A stretch of DNA of 64,000 nt, taken from positions 520,512 through 584,511 of the forward strand of contig NZ_JAFLNL010000002.1 of assembly GCF_017313785.1 (NCBI RefSeq), read 5' to 3'. Positions 37,956 through 46,364 of this stretch are shown here, in pieces. Position 1 is the first letter of the stretch. Each line of letters opens with the position of its first letter. The position numbers were made by a program, and so were the translations under genes. Under the pieces are notes generated by a model that was given only the letters and a program-made list of their open reading frames with translations, searched no databases and was not told the origin of the DNA. The stretch is from Flagellimonas aurea (GTDB lineage Bacteria; Bacteroidota; Bacteroidia; Flavobacteriales; Flavobacteriaceae).

Positions 37956-39686
37956 CTAGTCCATAGCCGGGATAAATCCTTGGGGCACCCTATTGAACTC
38001 AAATCCTGTAATGGCAATCAGTCCAAAATAGACTGCCATGACCATGGTGGCGGTACGTACCAATTTTTGCACCGCTTTTCCATAGCGCTCGGAAACCCAA
38101 TCCATAAAAGCGTTGAAACGATTTCCAATAAAGGCCAACGGTCGTAACCATATCACCGTCTTCTTTGTTGAAGATCTATCCTCGTGCTTCATGAGCAATG
38201 CAGCCATGGCCGGGCTCAAGGTAAGGGACACGAAAACCGATATGGCAGTGGCAACGGCAATCGTCATCCCGAATTGCTTATAAAATTGTCCGGAAATGCC
38301 CTCTAAAAATGCAGTTGGAATGAAAACGGCTATCAAAACCAATCCAATAGCGACCAAAGCTCCCCCGACTTCGTCCATCGTCTTGAAGGCAGCTTCTTTC
38401 GGGGATAATCCCTTTGCCAAATACCTTTCCATATTTTCGACCACTACAATGGCATCGTCCACCACAATTCCGATGGCAAGAACCAATCCGAACAAGGTAA
38501 GGTTGTTCAGCGAGAACCCGATTGCCTGCATCACCGCAAAAGTACCGATGAGCGAAACGGGTATGGCAAGAATTGGAATGATGGCCGCCCTCCAGGATTG
38601 GAGGAACAAGAGAATCACCAAGACCACTAAAATTACTGCTTCAAAAATGGTACGGTACACCTCATCAACCGACTTTTGGATAAATTCAGTGGGATTGTAC
38701 GCTATTTTATATTCAAGATCGTTCGGGAAACTTTTTGACAGTTCCTCCATTTTGTCCTGAATCTGAGAAGCAGTTTCCAAGGCATTCCCGCCCGGTTGTT
38801 GAAAAATGGGCATGGCTATGGCGGGGTCCTTGCCCAAATATCCTTTTGTGGCGTAGTTCTGCGCGCCAAGTTCTACACGGCCAACATCTTTAAGGCGAAC
38901 AATTCTCCCATCCCCACTTGATTTGATAATCACATTTTCAAACTGTTCCGTGGTCACCAGTTTTCCTTGGGTCTGTATATTCACCTCAAAGGCCGATTGG
39001 CTCCCGGAAGGGAGGGCGTTCAACGTACCACTGGCAATCTGTACGTTCTGAGCCCTTAGGGCTGCGACCACTTCTCCAGCAGTGATGTCCAATGTCGCAA
39101 TTTTATCGGGGTTGAGCCAAATGCGCATGGCATATTCGGCCGCTCCAAAAATCTGTATATCCCCAACCCCTTTGATACGGGCTAGTTCATCTTTGAGTTG
39201 GAGCACGGCATAGTTACCCATATAGGTCTGGTCGTAGGTCTTTTTCGGAGAATACATGTTCACTACAAGAAGCATATCCGGCGATATCTTTTTGGTGGTG
39301 ATTCCCAACCTTTTTACCGATTCTGGCAGTCGTGGTTCCGCTATGGCCACCCGGTTTTGCACCTGTACCTGTGCCTTGTCGAGGTCTGTCCCCAATTCAA
39401 AGGCCACCTGTAGTACCACTCGCCCATCAGCTGATGATTGTGAGGTCATGTAGATCATATCCTCAACTCCATTGATCTCTTTCTCTAAAGGTGCGGCTAC
39501 GCTCTCGGAAAGGGTCTGTGCGTTTGCACCGGGATAAATTGCCACGACCTCAATGGTTGGGGGCGCCACATCCGGGAATTGTGAAATGGGCAAAGAGACG
39601 TAGGCAAGCCCTCCCACAATCAGGATCAGTACGCTGAGCACTGCGGCGAATATGGGCCTTTTAATAAATATATGACTGAATTTCAT
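37956..39686 (-). CDS. N-terminal part of RND (HAE1) efflux permease, ends at amber codon
   Basis: Inner-membrane drug/proton antiporter, N-terminal 576 residues. It begins with the usual FIKRPIFAAVLSVLILIVGGLAY segment and has the periplasmic pore region (PPTIEVVAIYPGANAQTLSESV) and six membrane helices with NLTLFGLVLAIGIVVDDAIVVVENMERYL. It stops at GFIPAMD followed by TAG CAG, where relatives read DQGYF. The reading frame then continues without shift to 36516. As it stands it would lack the second half of the pump and be non-functional. Flanking MFP and OMF genes are intact, so loss would be recent, or the base call is wrong. Confidence 0.9.
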   Translation of the reverse strand: MKFSHIFIKRPIFAAVLSVLILIVGGLAYVSLPISQFPDVAPPTIEVVAIYPGANAQTLSESVAAPLEKEINGVEDMIYMTSQSSADGRVVLQVAFELGTDLDKAQVQVQNRVAIAEPRLPESVKRLGITTKKISPDMLLVVNMYSPKKTYDQTYMGNYAVLQLKDELARIKGVGDIQIFGAAEYAMRIWLNPDKIATLDITAGEVVAALRAQNVQIASGTLNALPSGSQSAFEVNIQTQGKLVTTEQFENVIIKSSGDGRIVRLKDVGRVELGAQNYATKGYLGKDPAIAMPIFQQPGGNALETASQIQDKMEELSKSFPNDLEYKIAYNPTEFIQKSVDEVYRTIFEAVILVVLVILLFLQSWRAAIIPILAIPVSLIGTFAVMQAIGFSLNNLTLFGLVLAIGIVVDDAIVVVENMERYLAKGLSPKEAAFKTMDEVGGALVAIGLVLIAVFIPTAFLEGISGQFYKQFGMTIAVATAISVFVSLTLSPAMAALLMKHEDRSSTKKTVIWLRPLAFIGNRFNAFMDWVSERYGKAVQKLVRTATMVMAVYFGLIAITGFEFNRVPQGFIPAMD

Positions 39687-39812
39687 TGTTTTTACTTTTT
39701 GATGCTAGTTCTCCCGGCACCCTTCCAAACACCTTTTTCAAATAGGGTTTGGAGGGCAATAGAAGTATGCTTTTTATTCGTTTTTATTTTGCGGTTGGTA
39801 GCTCTTCCAATA

Positions 39813-41027
39813 TCAATCTGCTTGGGCCACCGCTGTAAGGTTGTTGACCTCTCCTTGAATGGCCACTTGAGACGGACTTACCACCATGCCCGGTCTTATC
39901 TTTTGTAGATTGTTGACAATGACCTTGTCGTCCGGTGATATGCCACCCCTTACGATCCTAAGCCCATTGGAATGCAAAGGGCCCAATGTTACTGCCTTGC
40001 TTACTACTTGGTTGTCATCTGACAGGGTGTAGATATACCGAATGGATTGATTGGTGCCTATAATCTCATCGGGGACCATCATTGCCTTATGTTCCTCACT
40101 GCCTACCAATTTGGCCTTACCGTACATTCCAGGCTCCAACAAATGATCTTTGTTTTCAAGTACCGCCCTGCTTTCAATGGTTCCAGAATTCATATCAATT
40201 TCGTTGTCCACAAAATCCATTTTGGCCTCGTGAACAAATTCGTCCTCGTCCAATAATTTGATAAAAACGGGCAATGCTTCAGACCGTGCCTCGCCACGTT
40301 CCCCATTTCTTGCCAATCGTACATATTTTAAGTAATCCGATTCACTTCCTGTAAAATAGAAATGTATGGGGCTAGTTGCAACGATAGTGGTCAACACGGT
40401 AGAATTAGCGCTGCCTCCATCAATAATATTGCCCTCATTGACCCTGTCCCGGCTGACCAGTCCAGAAATAGGTGCCTTTACTTCCGTGAATTCCAAATTG
40501 AGTTTGGCATTGTCGACCTTTGCCTGTGCCAATTGGATACTTGCCTCTGCATGTACAAGGGCCTGTTTTCTTCTGTCGTATTCTTCAATGGACAGCGCTC
40601 CTGTTTCCCTTAAAGATTCCACTCTCTCAAAATTGTCCTGTGCGGTTTTCAGGGAAGCCAAAGCTTGGGCATAATTGGCCTTGGCCTCATCCAAAGCAAT
40701 TCTGTAAGGTCTTTGGTCGATGACAAAAAGTGTCTGTCCTTTTTTAACAAGTTCACCGTCCTGGAAGTTGACTTTTTCCAAAAAGCCGCTCACACGAGCA
40801 CGTACCTCTACCCTGCTGCTGGCCTCAAATCTACCGGTGTATTCGTCCCATTCGGTAATGCTTTCATATATAGGCTTGGCGACCTCTACCGGAAGTGCCG
40901 CCATCCCCGATTCTTGTTTTTCAGTTTCATTTTCAGCACTTGTGAAAGCATAAATGAATACTGATATCGCCAAAACCATAACACCTATGGTCAGGTTTTT
41001 CTTTGTGTTTAAATTTAGTCGTATCAT
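39813..41027 (-). CDS. Periplasmic adaptor (membrane fusion) protein of RND pump
   Basis: AcrA/HlyD-type adaptor of 404 aa with an N-terminal membrane anchor (residues about 12-30). The biotinyl-lipoyl halves flank an alpha-helical hairpin: ARVSGFLEKVNFQDGELVKKGQTLFVID, then VKAPISGLVSRDRVNEGNIID, then beta-barrel and membrane-proximal domains ending in SPDDKVIVNNLQKIRPGMVV. It is the first gene of the efflux operon, with 126 bases to the RND gene. Its promoter carries TAATTTTG at 41058-41065 and an AraC-type direct repeat upstream. It joins the pump to the outer-membrane channel. Confidence 0.94.
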   Translation of the reverse strand: MIRLNLNTKKNLTIGVMVLAISVFIYAFTSAENETEKQESGMAALPVEVAKPIYESITEWDEYTGRFEASSRVEVRARVSGFLEKVNFQDGELVKKGQTLFVIDQRPYRIALDEAKANYAQALASLKTAQDNFERVESLRETGALSIEEYDRRKQALVHAEASIQLAQAKVDNAKLNLEFTEVKAPISGLVSRDRVNEGNIIDGGSANSTVLTTIVATSPIHFYFTGSESDYLKYVRLARNGERGEARSEALPVFIKLLDEDEFVHEAKMDFVDNEIDMNSGTIESRAVLENKDHLLEPGMYGKAKLVGSEEHKAMMVPDEIIGTNQSIRYIYTLSDDNQVVSKAVTLGPLHSNGLRIVRGGISPDDKVIVNNLQKIRPGMVVSPSQVAIQGEVNNLTAVAQAD

Positions 41028-41057
41028 GATTTCTACTTTGATTTTAGATTAGGTGAA

Positions 41058-41120
41058 CAAAATTATAGGAGGGGTTGCCATTCTTGATAACCATATTATT
41101 TTCAAAAATGACCAAAATCT
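41058..41120 (-). promoter_or_regulatory. Efflux operon promoter with AraC-type repeat
   Basis: Minus-strand -7 box TAATTTTG (41058-41065) matches TANNTTTG. Upstream are TAACCA (41088) and TGACCA (41109), 21 bp apart, the latter inside the 15-base word AAATGACCAAAATCT (41106-41120). The same arrangement, with the same 40-base gap to an identical -7 box, precedes the gene at 41120-41590. Confidence 0.65.
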
Positions 41121-41590
41121 TAACTACGGACCATGGTTGGTATTATTTGGTCAGTAGCTGCGAATACTGCCAATATATCCAAGTATCCGTTCAAGGTTTT
41201 TGAACGCATGGCATCATACATTCCGGAAAGGGTTTTTCTATCTAGGTTATTGATAAAGTACAGTTGCTTTTCCAAAAAATAGGTCTTGAACTGTATGCTG
41301 TTGTCCGAACTTCTTGCTGCACGTTTAAAGTGCCTTAACAACTTGGTCTTGCTCAGGGTTGTGTCCCTGAAATAAAACACGGAATTATCAGATCTGGAGT
41401 CCTTAAGTTCCTGCCGGTAGTTAAATTCTTCCTTAAGTGCAATATCGTTTGATAGTTGCTTGAAGAGTTGCAAGGAATTTTCGACCATTTGATTGGTTTC
41501 AACACCAGTGTCGGTTGTTTGTGCTTGGGCGCTTATCCCTATCATAACAAAAGATAGCAGCACTTTGTTTATAAAATTGATTGTTTTCAT
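41120..41590 (-). CDS. Small secreted protein next to the efflux operon
   Basis: Exported protein of about 156 aa, unrecognised. The signal peptide MKTINF...SAQAQ starts at the ATG at 41590; two ATGs further upstream (41614, 41611) would give a leader of only a few bases from the predicted promoter and an unusual N terminus. The mature part is charged and mostly helical (residues about 30-150), with no Cys and no known motif. It lies 93 bases upstream of the adaptor gene and shares the same promoter architecture, so it probably belongs to the AraC regulon. A role in periplasmic stress or efflux assembly would be a guess. Confidence 0.7.
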   Translation of the reverse strand: MKTINFINKVLLSFVMIGISAQAQTTDTGVETNQMVENSLQLFKQLSNDIALKEEFNYRQELKDSRSDNSVFYFRDTTLSKTKLLRHFKRAARSSDNSIQFKTYFLEKQLYFINNLDRKTLSGMYDAMRSKTLNGYLDILAVFAATDQIIPTMVRS

Positions 41591-41624
41591 GGTTCCCCGA
41601 TTTGATTCCATCATTATTACATGA

Positions 41625-41687
41625 CAAAATTAGCTGGTCAATCAGCGGTCGTGGTAACCAAAAAAGGGAAGGAAATGACCAAAATCT
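41625..41687 (-). promoter_or_regulatory. Promoter of the small secreted gene with AraC-type repeat
   Basis: TAATTTTG at 41625-41632 on the minus strand, TAACCA at 41655 and TGACCA at 41676 (21 bp apart), and the word AAATGACCAAAATCT at 41673-41687. Spacings equal those at 41058-41120. Transcription would start near 41618, about 28 bases before the ATG at 41590. Confidence 0.65.
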
Positions 41688-41821
41688 AATCTATATGAAG
41701 ATAATGATCAACAACATCCAACCCAGCACATAGCCATAGGGAATCGGGGCGCTCAAAAGCAGTATTTTGTACAACAGTGCAAACAATCGCTCAATTAGAG
41801 AGGACCCTTTATGTACATAAT

Positions 41822-41853
41822 ACAAACAAAAACACGGACATTAATGTCCGTGT
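41822..41853 (-). terminator. Terminator of the mannan operon
   Basis: Minus-strand hairpin with 9-bp stem ACACGGACA/TGTCCGTGT, TTAA loop, and five T after it, about 45 bases past the GH92 stop at 41896. It closes the long SusC-to-GH92 operon. Confidence 0.85.
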
Positions 41854-41895
41854 CTTATTAACTAAACTACTAAATCAAATTAATTGAACTAAAAT

Positions 41896-44250
41896 TTAAT
41901 TGAACCATTCCTTATCGGGCTCAGGTCCTAATTGATACTCTAATTTCGCCCCTTTTTTTAGTACATCGAGCGGTATCTGGTTAGTATGGCGCTGCGTACC
42001 ATTCACCTTTAGGGATTGTATGTAATGATTTTCAGGAAGGTTGTCCTTAGTTTCTATGGTTATGGAGCTGCCCCAACCTGATTTTATTTCTATTTTATCA
42101 AAGATTGGGCTTGTCAATTGAAAGACTGGGTCGATTTCCACCAGTCCTTTCACGTCAAATAGGCCTATGGCAGCCATATTATACCAGGCTCCCAACTGCC
42201 CCTGGTCCTCGTCCTGACCATACCCATATCCATGAATGGGTTCCACACCATAAAAACCATCGCAAATCTCACGCACCCATTTTTGGGTAAGCCATGGTTT
42301 GTCCGTAAAATTGAAGAGGTAAGCAATATGAAGATTGGGCTGGTTCCCTTGATTATATAAATAATTCAATCCAGCAAAGGCATCGATTTGTTCACCTCCA
42401 AACTTCGTTTTTTCGGATACCGTAAAAATGGAATCCAATCGTTTTACAAACTTTTCCTCTCCCATCTTCTCCACAAGTTCCTTGGGTTGATGTGGGACAT
42501 AAAAGGTGTATTGCCAAGCATTTCCTTCTTGGTAACCGATCCAAGGGGCAAAAGGGTCAAAGTCATCTAGAAAATTACCTGAGCTATCCTTTGGTCTTAT
42601 AAAATCGGTTTGTTCGTCGTAAAGATTTTTCCAATTCTCGGAAAGTCTCATCAATTCTTCGTATTCCTTTTGTTTCCCCAAGGCTTTGGCAAACTGGGCC
42701 ACGGCATAGGAACTGAAACAATACTCCAGCGTATGTGACACGGAAAATCCCGACCCTTCGGGTGTAGTTTCCATTCCCGGGATATAATTGATATACCCAT
42801 TTTCCACAAAACCTTTTAAATCGGTTTTGCCGGCTCCTTCTATCCTATTTTTATAACGGACCTCATTTTCATAGGCGGCCTTAAACGCCAGTTCCACATC
42901 GTAATCCCGAATACCTGCCTGATAAGCGGATGCTATCATCAAACTCACAAAGTTGGTACCAACACCGGATACAAAACGGGAATTCGCTAGGCCATCTCCC
43001 ATCCAACCGGAGTTTTTGTATACGGCAAGGTGGGTTTGAACCAAATCGTTATAATATTCAGGCCATGCAAGTGTCCATAATTGGGTAAGGTTCCAAAAGG
43101 CTCCCCATATAGCGTCGGTATTGTAAAAGTTAAATTCCGGATTTCCGTTTGCATCCAATGGAATCTGACCTATACTTCCATCATTTTCTGGAAACTGCCC
43201 GTTTACATCGTTTGCCAATCCCCTACCTAATAAGGCATGGAACAAACCAGTGTAAAATTTGGTCTTGTTGACCGTTGAAGTATCAGTGACCATAATTTTT
43301 GAGAGTTCGTCTTCCCACGTCTTAGTTGCCGTTGAAAGGGCTTCATCAAATGTCAAATTCTCTGCTTCTGCATTGAGGTTTGCCAATGCATTCGCTGCTG
43401 AAGTATAGGAAAACCCTGCTTTGATTTCAATAGCTTCATTCTCTTCCGTTTTAAATCGAAGATAGATTCCAGCACCTTCTCCTTTTTGATCAAGCACATC
43501 CTTGAATTGTTTATCGCTAATGAATGTTCCTGCCTCTTCTGCTTTTTTGTTTATCTCGCCTGCCACGAACATTTTTACCTCAGCACCTTGCTGATATTTT
43601 TGAACATATTTGGGGTACGTGATCACCCATCCCGTGAATGTACGGTCTTCGGGATTATAAGTTACTTCGGCATCTTTTACGTCGCCACTTTCCCCCAACT
43701 CGTTACCGATGTCCAAAATAACATAGGCACTGTCAGATTTTGGGAATGTGTATTTATGGAACCCCACGCGTTTTGTAGCCGTAAGTTCGGCCGTTACATC
43801 GTAATCTTTAAGTTTTACTTTGTAATAACCGGGGCGGGCAATTTCATCTTTTCTATCAAAACTGGAACGATAGCCTGTTTCGGGGTTTTCCATGTCACCC
43901 GGGGTTGTTTTTAGATCTCCTGTCATGGCGGTGAACAAAAAACCACCAATTTGAAATTCATGCAGGTTGGCAAATCCCTCGATGGTATTATCCCTTGAAT
44001 CATAGCCCGTAGCTTCCCAACCTTGCTCATTTCCTAAGCTTCCATTAGTTGAAGGTCCCAGTTTCGCCATACCAAAGGGCATGGAAGCAGGTGTATAGAA
44101 AAACCATCGACTATGGGCGGTACCGATATTAGGGTCCACATAACCAAGAAGTGAATTCTCCGCAGTATCTTTCTTTACTCCATCTGCTTTTTTTGAAGTT
44201 TCGCAAGACACGAACAAAACGGCACAGGCAATCAAAAATCTATAAATCAT
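41896..44250 (-). CDS. GH92 exo-alpha-mannosidase lipoprotein (copy 1)
   Basis: Calcium-dependent family GH92 alpha-mannosidase of 784 aa, lipid-anchored (signal ends FVSC). The N-terminal beta-sandwich contains GYVDPNIGTAHSRWFFYTPASMPFGMAKLGPS; the catalytic (alpha/alpha)6 domain shows NVTQ-like WNLTQLWTLAWPEYYNDLV, SGVGTNFVSLMIASAY, VSHTLEYCFSSYAVAQFAKALG and YQEGNAWQYTFYVPHQPKELV. The segment normally GxDDxGxMSxWYV reads QDEDQGQLGAWYNM, a divergent variant. It is the last gene of the operon, directly after the MFS gene (no gap). It would remove terminal mannoses from imported oligomers. Confidence 0.92.
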   Translation of the reverse strand: MIYRFLIACAVLFVSCETSKKADGVKKDTAENSLLGYVDPNIGTAHSRWFFYTPASMPFGMAKLGPSTNGSLGNEQGWEATGYDSRDNTIEGFANLHEFQIGGFLFTAMTGDLKTTPGDMENPETGYRSSFDRKDEIARPGYYKVKLKDYDVTAELTATKRVGFHKYTFPKSDSAYVILDIGNELGESGDVKDAEVTYNPEDRTFTGWVITYPKYVQKYQQGAEVKMFVAGEINKKAEEAGTFISDKQFKDVLDQKGEGAGIYLRFKTEENEAIEIKAGFSYTSAANALANLNAEAENLTFDEALSTATKTWEDELSKIMVTDTSTVNKTKFYTGLFHALLGRGLANDVNGQFPENDGSIGQIPLDANGNPEFNFYNTDAIWGAFWNLTQLWTLAWPEYYNDLVQTHLAVYKNSGWMGDGLANSRFVSGVGTNFVSLMIASAYQAGIRDYDVELAFKAAYENEVRYKNRIEGAGKTDLKGFVENGYINYIPGMETTPEGSGFSVSHTLEYCFSSYAVAQFAKALGKQKEYEELMRLSENWKNLYDEQTDFIRPKDSSGNFLDDFDPFAPWIGYQEGNAWQYTFYVPHQPKELVEKMGEEKFVKRLDSIFTVSEKTKFGGEQIDAFAGLNYLYNQGNQPNLHIAYLFNFTDKPWLTQKWVREICDGFYGVEPIHGYGYGQDEDQGQLGAWYNMAAIGLFDVKGLVEIDPVFQLTSPIFDKIEIKSGWGSSITIETKDNLPENHYIQSLKVNGTQRHTNQIPLDVLKKGAKLEYQLGPEPDKEWFN

Positions 44251-45402
44251 TTAACCTCTTTTTTTAATAATATAATATGTAACAAAAACATATAGTGCAG
44301 ACAATACGAGCACTACAAAACTCAATTGAACTCCAAAGGATTTATTGATCAATCCCATGATCGGTGGTATAACCGCTCCTCCCACAACTGCCATGATCAT
44401 CAATCCGGAGATTTCGTTGGCACGTTCGGGCATCTTGTTTACCGTAAGTGAAAAAATCAATGGAAAAAGGTTCCCTGAGGTCAGACCAATCAGAAAAATA
44501 ACTACTTGAGCCATCAGGCTTGATGTTGAAAAAACCAGGACTACAAGTAGCAGAATGGTCAGTAAGGACGACCAGTACAAAAACTTGAGATTATCAATTT
44601 TAGACAATAGGAGTGCGCCTAAAAACCGGGTTATCATCAATGCCGTAAAATAGATGCTTATACCTATGGATGCCTGTTCCAAGCTTATCCCAAACTGGGA
44701 CGTAAGAAGATTTTGAATGTTGGTGTTCATGCCTACATCAAGCCCTACAATCAAGAAAATGGCGAGTACCATGGCGGCAATAAATGGATTCTTCAATAAT
44801 TTGAGTGCCGAACCAAAGGTAGCCCTCTCTTCCGAAAATGATTCTTCAACAGGGGTCAGCATCAACCAAAGCCCTGCAATTGAAGAAGTAATGCCGTATA
44901 CTAAAAACACAAGTTTCCAATCGCCATACCGAGATACGGCAAAGGTCACGATCAACGGGCCAACAAGTGAACTAATGGCCTTTATGAATTGGGACAGGCT
45001 CATGAAACTGGAAAAACGGTCCTTGGCCACTACATCCTGTAGCAATGGGTTTGAAGAAACTTGAATAATGGTGTTCCCTATTCCCAACAATACAAAGCAG
45101 ACCAATAGTATAGCATAAGAATAATAGACAAAGGGCAAAAACATGCCCACAGTAGTAAAAAGTATACCAAAGAGCAATACTTTGCGCTTGCCTAAATTAT
45201 GTTGCAGCACACCTACGGGTATGGATAGGAAAAAAAACCATACGAATACCATAGAGGGAATCAACTGTGCCATTTCCGGTGAAAGATTAAAATCACGTCG
45301 TGCAAAACCAGTGGACACCCCAACAATGTCCACAAACCCCATAACGATGTAGCACAAGAGTACAGGAAACACTACCTTAAAATTCATCTTTTTTGTATCC
45401 AT
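44251..45402 (-). CDS. MFS sugar transporter (FucP/FHS-like)
   Basis: Inner-membrane major facilitator of 383 aa with about 12 hydrophobic segments. The N-terminal half shows GFVDIVGVSTGFARRDF and VSSNPLLQDVVAKDRFSSFMSLSQFIKA, resembling the fucose:proton symporter group of Bacteroidota. Its start overlaps the ROK stop (TAATG) and its stop abuts the GH92 start, so it is embedded in the mannan operon. It would take mannose or a related sugar from the periplasm for the ROK kinase next door. Specificity is inferred from context only. Confidence 0.88.
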   Translation of the reverse strand: MDTKKMNFKVVFPVLLCYIVMGFVDIVGVSTGFARRDFNLSPEMAQLIPSMVFVWFFFLSIPVGVLQHNLGKRKVLLFGILFTTVGMFLPFVYYSYAILLVCFVLLGIGNTIIQVSSNPLLQDVVAKDRFSSFMSLSQFIKAISSLVGPLIVTFAVSRYGDWKLVFLVYGITSSIAGLWLMLTPVEESFSEERATFGSALKLLKNPFIAAMVLAIFLIVGLDVGMNTNIQNLLTSQFGISLEQASIGISIYFTALMITRFLGALLLSKIDNLKFLYWSSLLTILLLVVLVFSTSSLMAQVVIFLIGLTSGNLFPLIFSLTVNKMPERANEISGLMIMAVVGGAVIPPIMGLINKSFGVQLSFVVLVLSALYVFVTYYIIKKRG

Positions 45403-46313
45403 TACATCAATTTTAAGGTTTCCGATATCCCAGCATAATAATGTTCATCCAACAAAAGGGCACTTCCCATAATCGCTGCTTCCTCTCCAAATTCTGACAC
45501 ATAAATCTCATCAACCCCTTTCAACGCATCTTTTAATGCAGGGCCAAAGAATTCAAACGCTTTGGAAATGTTACCTCCAAAGACCAAGACATCGGCTTCA
45601 AATTCCTCAATATAAGGGTTGATGAAATCGGCCAGTCGGGTTCCAAAATCGTTAAAGACTTTACGGGCATTGGGGTCTACATCAACCAATTCGCAAAGTT
45701 CCTTTACATTTTTTAGTCTCTTACCCGTCTCTTCTTCAAAAGCATTGATAATGCCCCTTGTGGAGAAAAGATCGTCCGCGAACACGTTTTGATAATATTG
45801 GTTGTAAAGGAAACCTCCTTCGGGAACTTGTTTATCCTTTATGATGGGCTTACCGTTCAACAAAAAACTAGATCCCAATCCCGTGCCCAATGTTATCGCA
45901 ATTGCTTTTTTATATTTTGATGCTTTACCTATCAATGCCTCGGCAACGGAGAATGCGGTTGCATCATTTATAAACCTAATCTGGGAGGGCTGAATCTTAA
46001 GCCTATCGGCCAACTCCAAACGGAGATTGACATCGTACAGGGACTGAAGTTTTTCAACATCGGTGATTTTGCTAATTCCATTATAATAATCAAACGGACC
46101 GGGCATGGCCACTCCTATGCCACTTATTGGTTTGCCCAGACCTTGAATGGTGGTCTGCAATGCATCTACCCATCCGGTCAATATTTCTTCTTTTGTGCCT
46201 TGGGAGTTTATCTTCTTATAAGAAAACGTTTCCCTACATAAGGTTTTGTTCTCATGGCTATACGCACAAGATGAAATATGGCTTCCTCCTATATCAACTC
46301 CTATACTGAACAT
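45402..46313 (-). CDS. ROK-family sugar kinase
   Basis: Cytoplasmic ROK kinase of 303 aa; likely converts mannose (or fructose/glucose) to the 6-phosphate. The phosphate-binding motifs are clear: GVDIGGSHISSC at residues 5-16, GVAMPGPFDYYNGI, and ITLGTGLGSSFLLNG (near 163), with LVFGGNIS later. The zinc-binding CxCGxxGCxE motif found in many ROK proteins is absent; the corresponding segment reads VPEGGFLYNQYY. This resembles the zinc-less subgroup. It overlaps the MFS gene by one base and follows GH76 by 51 bases. Confidence 0.88.
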   Translation of the reverse strand: MFSIGVDIGGSHISSCAYSHENKTLCRETFSYKKINSQGTKEEILTGWVDALQTTIQGLGKPISGIGVAMPGPFDYYNGISKITDVEKLQSLYDVNLRLELADRLKIQPSQIRFINDATAFSVAEALIGKASKYKKAIAITLGTGLGSSFLLNGKPIIKDKQVPEGGFLYNQYYQNVFADDLFSTRGIINAFEEETGKRLKNVKELCELVDVDPNARKVFNDFGTRLADFINPYIEEFEADVLVFGGNISKAFEFFGPALKDALKGVDEIYVSEFGEEAAIMGSALLLDEHYYAGISETLKLM

Positions 46314-46364
46314 CTACTCTTTTATTCAATTACTGGAAAAACAGTATTTCCGATCAAAATCCAT

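Noticed and set aside
41691..41825. Short minus-strand frame of about 44 codons, hydrophobic at its end (LLLSAPIPYGYVLGWMLLIIIFI), between the mannan operon terminator and the small secreted gene
   Set aside because: It has no ATG, begins inside the terminator hairpin region, and no promoter was seen. It could be a remnant of a membrane protein but is not supported as a gene.
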